Assembly (NCBI GenBank): GCA_041582695.1
Contig: JBFIBB010000174.1
Location: 1 to 7,633 of the forward strand
DNA from: JAWKWH01 sp041582695
Lineage (GTDB): Bacteria > Pseudomonadota > Alphaproteobacteria > Rhizobiales > Rhizobiaceae
Direction: 5' to 3'
DNA: 7,633 nucleotides
Shown here: positions 6,420-7,633 of the stretch, in pieces
How the letters are laid out: the number at the start of each line of letters is the position of its first letter
Numbering within the stretch: position 1 is the stretch's first letter
The notes under the pieces: generated by a model
What the model was told of the DNA's origin: nothing
Database searches by the model: none
The model's input: the letters and a program-made list of their open reading frames with translations, nothing else
Made by a program: the position numbers and the translations under genes

Positions 6420-6654
6420 ACGCGCCGCGGTCAGTTGTCCACTGCTCCGGAACCCGGGTAGCGGTGGAATTGCGACATTGTCCGCTGTGTGGCCGTTCTT
6501 TCGCCGTCTGAGCGAAAACTGCTGCCAGATGTCTGCTTGTGATGAAACGGCAATCGTTCTTCGAACGTTTAGCGAATTTTCGCTCTCCGCCATGTTCGAT
6601 TGACCAGTTCCACGATGGGACGCTTGCAAGAAGTCCGATGTAAGTAATTCGCCA

Positions 6655-6681
6655 GGCTCAGCAATGAGCCCGCAGTCGGGC
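6655..6681. repeat. Two abutting small hairpins downstream of tRNA-Arg
   Basis: GGCTCA-GCAA-TGAGCC (6655-6670) is a perfect 6-bp stem with a tetraloop on the plus strand. GCCCG-CAGT-CGGGC (6668-6681) is a perfect 5-bp stem sharing three bases with it, so the two are mutually exclusive. They lie about 100-125 nt past the tRNA 3' end. They might help end or process the tRNA transcript, but there is no U-run on the minus strand. Confidence 0.4.
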
Positions 6682-6778
6682 ATTTCAGCAAGGCGATTCA
6701 TGTTCGCTGGATGGCGGTCCTCTCTTTTATCCGCCTTGCTTTCCGCAAATGCGCGGCAATTCGACAGATTGTGAAAGC

Positions 6779-6855
6779 TGGTGATCCCGGCAGGATTCGA
6801 ACCTGCGACCATCGGCTTAGAAGGCCGGTGCTCTATCCAGCTGAGCTACGGGACC
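6779..6855 (-). tRNA. tRNA-Arg (anticodon UCU)
   Basis: The 77-nt gene folds as a full cloverleaf: acceptor GGTCCCG/CGGGATC (with one G-U pair), D-stem GCTC/GAGC, anticodon loop CTTCTAA with anticodon TCT, a 5-nt variable region, T-stem GCAGG/CCTGC with loop TTCGAAT, discriminator A and encoded CCA. It reads AGA and AGG codons. The anticodon stem CCGGC/GCCGA carries a C-A mismatch at its top pair (27-43). The 5' end is 16 nt after the stop of the NDUFS4-like gene, so the two may share a transcript. Confidence 0.96.
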
Positions 6856-6871
6856 GTTCCTTGACCCCGGA

Positions 6872-7177
6872 TCAGTGGGTCCAGGGGATTTTGCGGTCAT
6901 AGCGGAAATTTTCCGCATAGGAAATCTGCCTCCGCGTTGCTTCCTTGGGCTCGATGACCCGGTACGCAATGCCGTTCTGCTCGGCGTAGGCAACCGCCGC
7001 CTCGCGGCTGGCGAAATTCATTCTGATCTGGCTCTTCATGTCGGCCGAGGAAGTGTAACCCATCAGCGGGTCGATGGTGCGCGGCATCTCCGGATCGAAT
7101 TCCAGCACCCAATTACCGGTCTTGGCCCTGCCCGATTGCATCGCCGTCTTTGCAGGTCTGTAGATCTTGGCTGGCAT
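6872..7177 (-). CDS. NDUFS4-like complex I accessory subunit
   Basis: This 101-residue protein matches the ETC complex I subunit family (NDUFS4, the 18-kDa subunit of mitochondrial NADH:ubiquinone oxidoreductase). Shared features with the mitochondrial protein as I know it are AKIYRPAKTAMQSG (3-16), W23 with LEFDPE, the block DPLMGYTSSAD, the segment FASREAAVAYAEQNG, and the YAENFRYD region near the C-terminus. It has no signal or membrane segment, and should bind the matrix-like (cytoplasmic) arm of complex I near the NADH-oxidising module, supporting assembly or stability. Alphaproteobacterial members are about this length; the mitochondrial protein adds an import peptide. It starts 15 nt after the GIY-YIG gene's stop, with a weak GGGA ribosome site, and ends 16 nt before tRNA-Arg. 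The nuo operon is not in the window. Confidence 0.93.
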   Translation of the reverse strand: MPAKIYRPAKTAMQSGRAKTGNWVLEFDPEMPRTIDPLMGYTSSADMKSQIRMNFASREAAVAYAEQNGIAYRVIEPKEATRRQISYAENFRYDRKIPWTH

Positions 7178-7192
7178 GGATGACGTTCCCGA

Positions 7193-7432
7193 TCAAAAAT
7201 GCTTCTTTGCAAAAGCCCGGCCCGATCCCGATTTCAGGTAGTTCTCGAAGCGCCGCGCCTTTTCCCCAGTCCCGAACGCTATATACGTCATGAGTTCCCA
7301 GGGTAAGTACTTTTTTGTATGCGCCGACTCGCCCCTGTTGTGCGCCGACAGACGGGCTTTCAGATCGCCGGTAGAACCGACATAGTAGTGGTCCCCTTCG
7401 CTACTACTATTAAGTATATAGACATAGTACAT
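7193..7432 (-). CDS. Small GIY-YIG nuclease-family protein
   Basis: This 79-residue protein is a single GIY-YIG domain like those of the YhbQ/UPF0213 group. The first motif is YVYIL (3-7) and the second YYVGS (16-20, with V in place of I of YIG). The family arginine is R27 in DLKARLSAHN, H31 and N32 follow, and the family glutamate is E63 in RRFENYLKSGSGRAF. The main catalytic positions are therefore kept, but stand-alone proteins of this group mostly lack a proven substrate. The start has no good ribosome site, and the first codons are AT-rich (ATA, CTT, AAT, AGT, AGT), unlike the neighbouring genes, so recent acquisition is possible. It ends 15 nt before the NDUFS4-like gene. Family call is good; role in DNA repair or restriction would be a guess. 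Confidence 0.88.
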   Translation of the reverse strand: MYYVYILNSSSEGDHYYVGSTGDLKARLSAHNRGESAHTKKYLPWELMTYIAFGTGEKARRFENYLKSGSGRAFAKKHF

Positions 7433-7633
7433 TCGGGTTAATCCGCGGTCGTAAAGGCGTAGCTTTTGTTCCAGATATTAACGACAGGACATTAGCCGCA
7501 AAAATAAAATCTTTGCATCCGCCTACGCCGGCAAATTCGCGCCAGGGACCTGTCACGCCGGAGCCTTGGCGTGTTCGCATTCAATAACGGAGGCTGAGGC
7601 AGCCCGCCTTCGCAAATGCTTCGGCGCGGCATC
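7433..7633. other. Right-edge stretch without a defensible gene
   Basis: About 200 bases precede the GIY-YIG gene on the minus strand. An AT-rich part (about 7475-7515) could hold its promoter, but I see no clear box pair. At the edge, a minus-strand frame of 26 codons (7553-7633, ending HAKAPA and a stop) could be the tail of an upstream gene; it is too short to judge. The arms CACGCC (7554-7559) and GGCGTG (7568-7573) form a small hairpin over that stop codon. Confidence 0.4.

Larger units (their letters stand above)
6289..6778. other. Non-coding stretch between lacI promoter and tRNA-Arg
   Basis: I find no gene here. One open frame crosses the stretch on the minus strand, but its start lies inside the tRNA (it reads MVAGSNPAG, a translated T-arm), and the rest has no recognisable domain. 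Parts are lower in GC than the flanking genes (28 of 60 bases at 6541-6600). Small inverted repeats are present at 6402-6419, 6571-6584, 6655-6670 and 6668-6681. No integrase, transposase or terminal repeat is visible. It could be decayed sequence or an intergenic spacer. Confidence 0.6.

Noticed and set aside
6288..6812. Minus-strand open frame of 174 codons beginning MVAGSNPAG
   Set aside because: Its start lies within tRNA-Arg and its first residues are the translated T-arm, a well-known artefact; the remainder shows no domain or consistent composition.
7393..7432. ACTACTACT and AT-rich run near the GIY-YIG start as a repeat array
   Set aside because: Only three short copies within coding sequence; no array, spacer pattern or CRISPR-like structure occurs in the window.

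Overview
The window looks like a piece of a GC-rich alphaproteobacterial chromosome or large replicon, most likely from the order Rhizobiales (Hyphomicrobiales). The main pointers are a bacterial homologue of the mitochondrial complex I accessory subunit NDUFS4, a protein typical of alphaproteobacteria, and a rhizobial-style sugar ABC operon with two ATPase genes. The genus assignment is an inference; no rRNA or other strong marker is present. Every convincing gene lies on the minus strand, so transcription runs from right to left.

Positions 1-6290 hold a carbohydrate ABC importer operon of the CUT1 type with its own regulator. In transcription order it contains a LacI-family repressor (5206-6234), a periplasmic sugar-binding protein (3709-5028), permease 1 (2628-3575), permease 2 (1690-2631), a 62-residue protein with two membrane segments (1505-1693), ATPase A (404-1501), and ATPase B (1-411, cut by the window edge). 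From permease 1 onwards the genes are packed by 4-nt, 4-nt and 8-nt overlaps and one 3-nt gap, so translation is probably coupled. The sugar is not identifiable: no catabolic enzyme lies in the window. The layout (two ATPases plus a tiny membrane protein) resembles the rhizobial glycerol importer GlpSTPQUV, but that is an analogy of architecture and not an assignment.

The regulatory logic is unusually readable. A perfect 14-bp palindrome (5106-5119) sits exactly between a -35-like TTGACT and a -10-like TAAAGT in front of the binding-protein gene. The same 10-mer, TGAGGTACGT, recurs next to a -10-like TAAAAT in front of the lacI gene. The simplest reading is one repressor acting on both promoters. 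Two hairpins lie in the 133-nt gap between the binding protein and permease 1; they may protect the abundant binding-protein mRNA or reduce read-through.

Positions 6289-6778 look non-coding, locally lower in GC, with small hairpins and a cluster of CCGAT words. The right side (6779-7432) resembles core genome: tRNA-Arg(UCU), the NDUFS4-like protein ending 16 nt before the tRNA, and a small GIY-YIG nuclease-family protein. The sugar operon lies on the 3' side of the tRNA, where integrated DNA is often found, but no integrase or repeated tRNA end is visible. The last 200 bases contain no gene I can defend.
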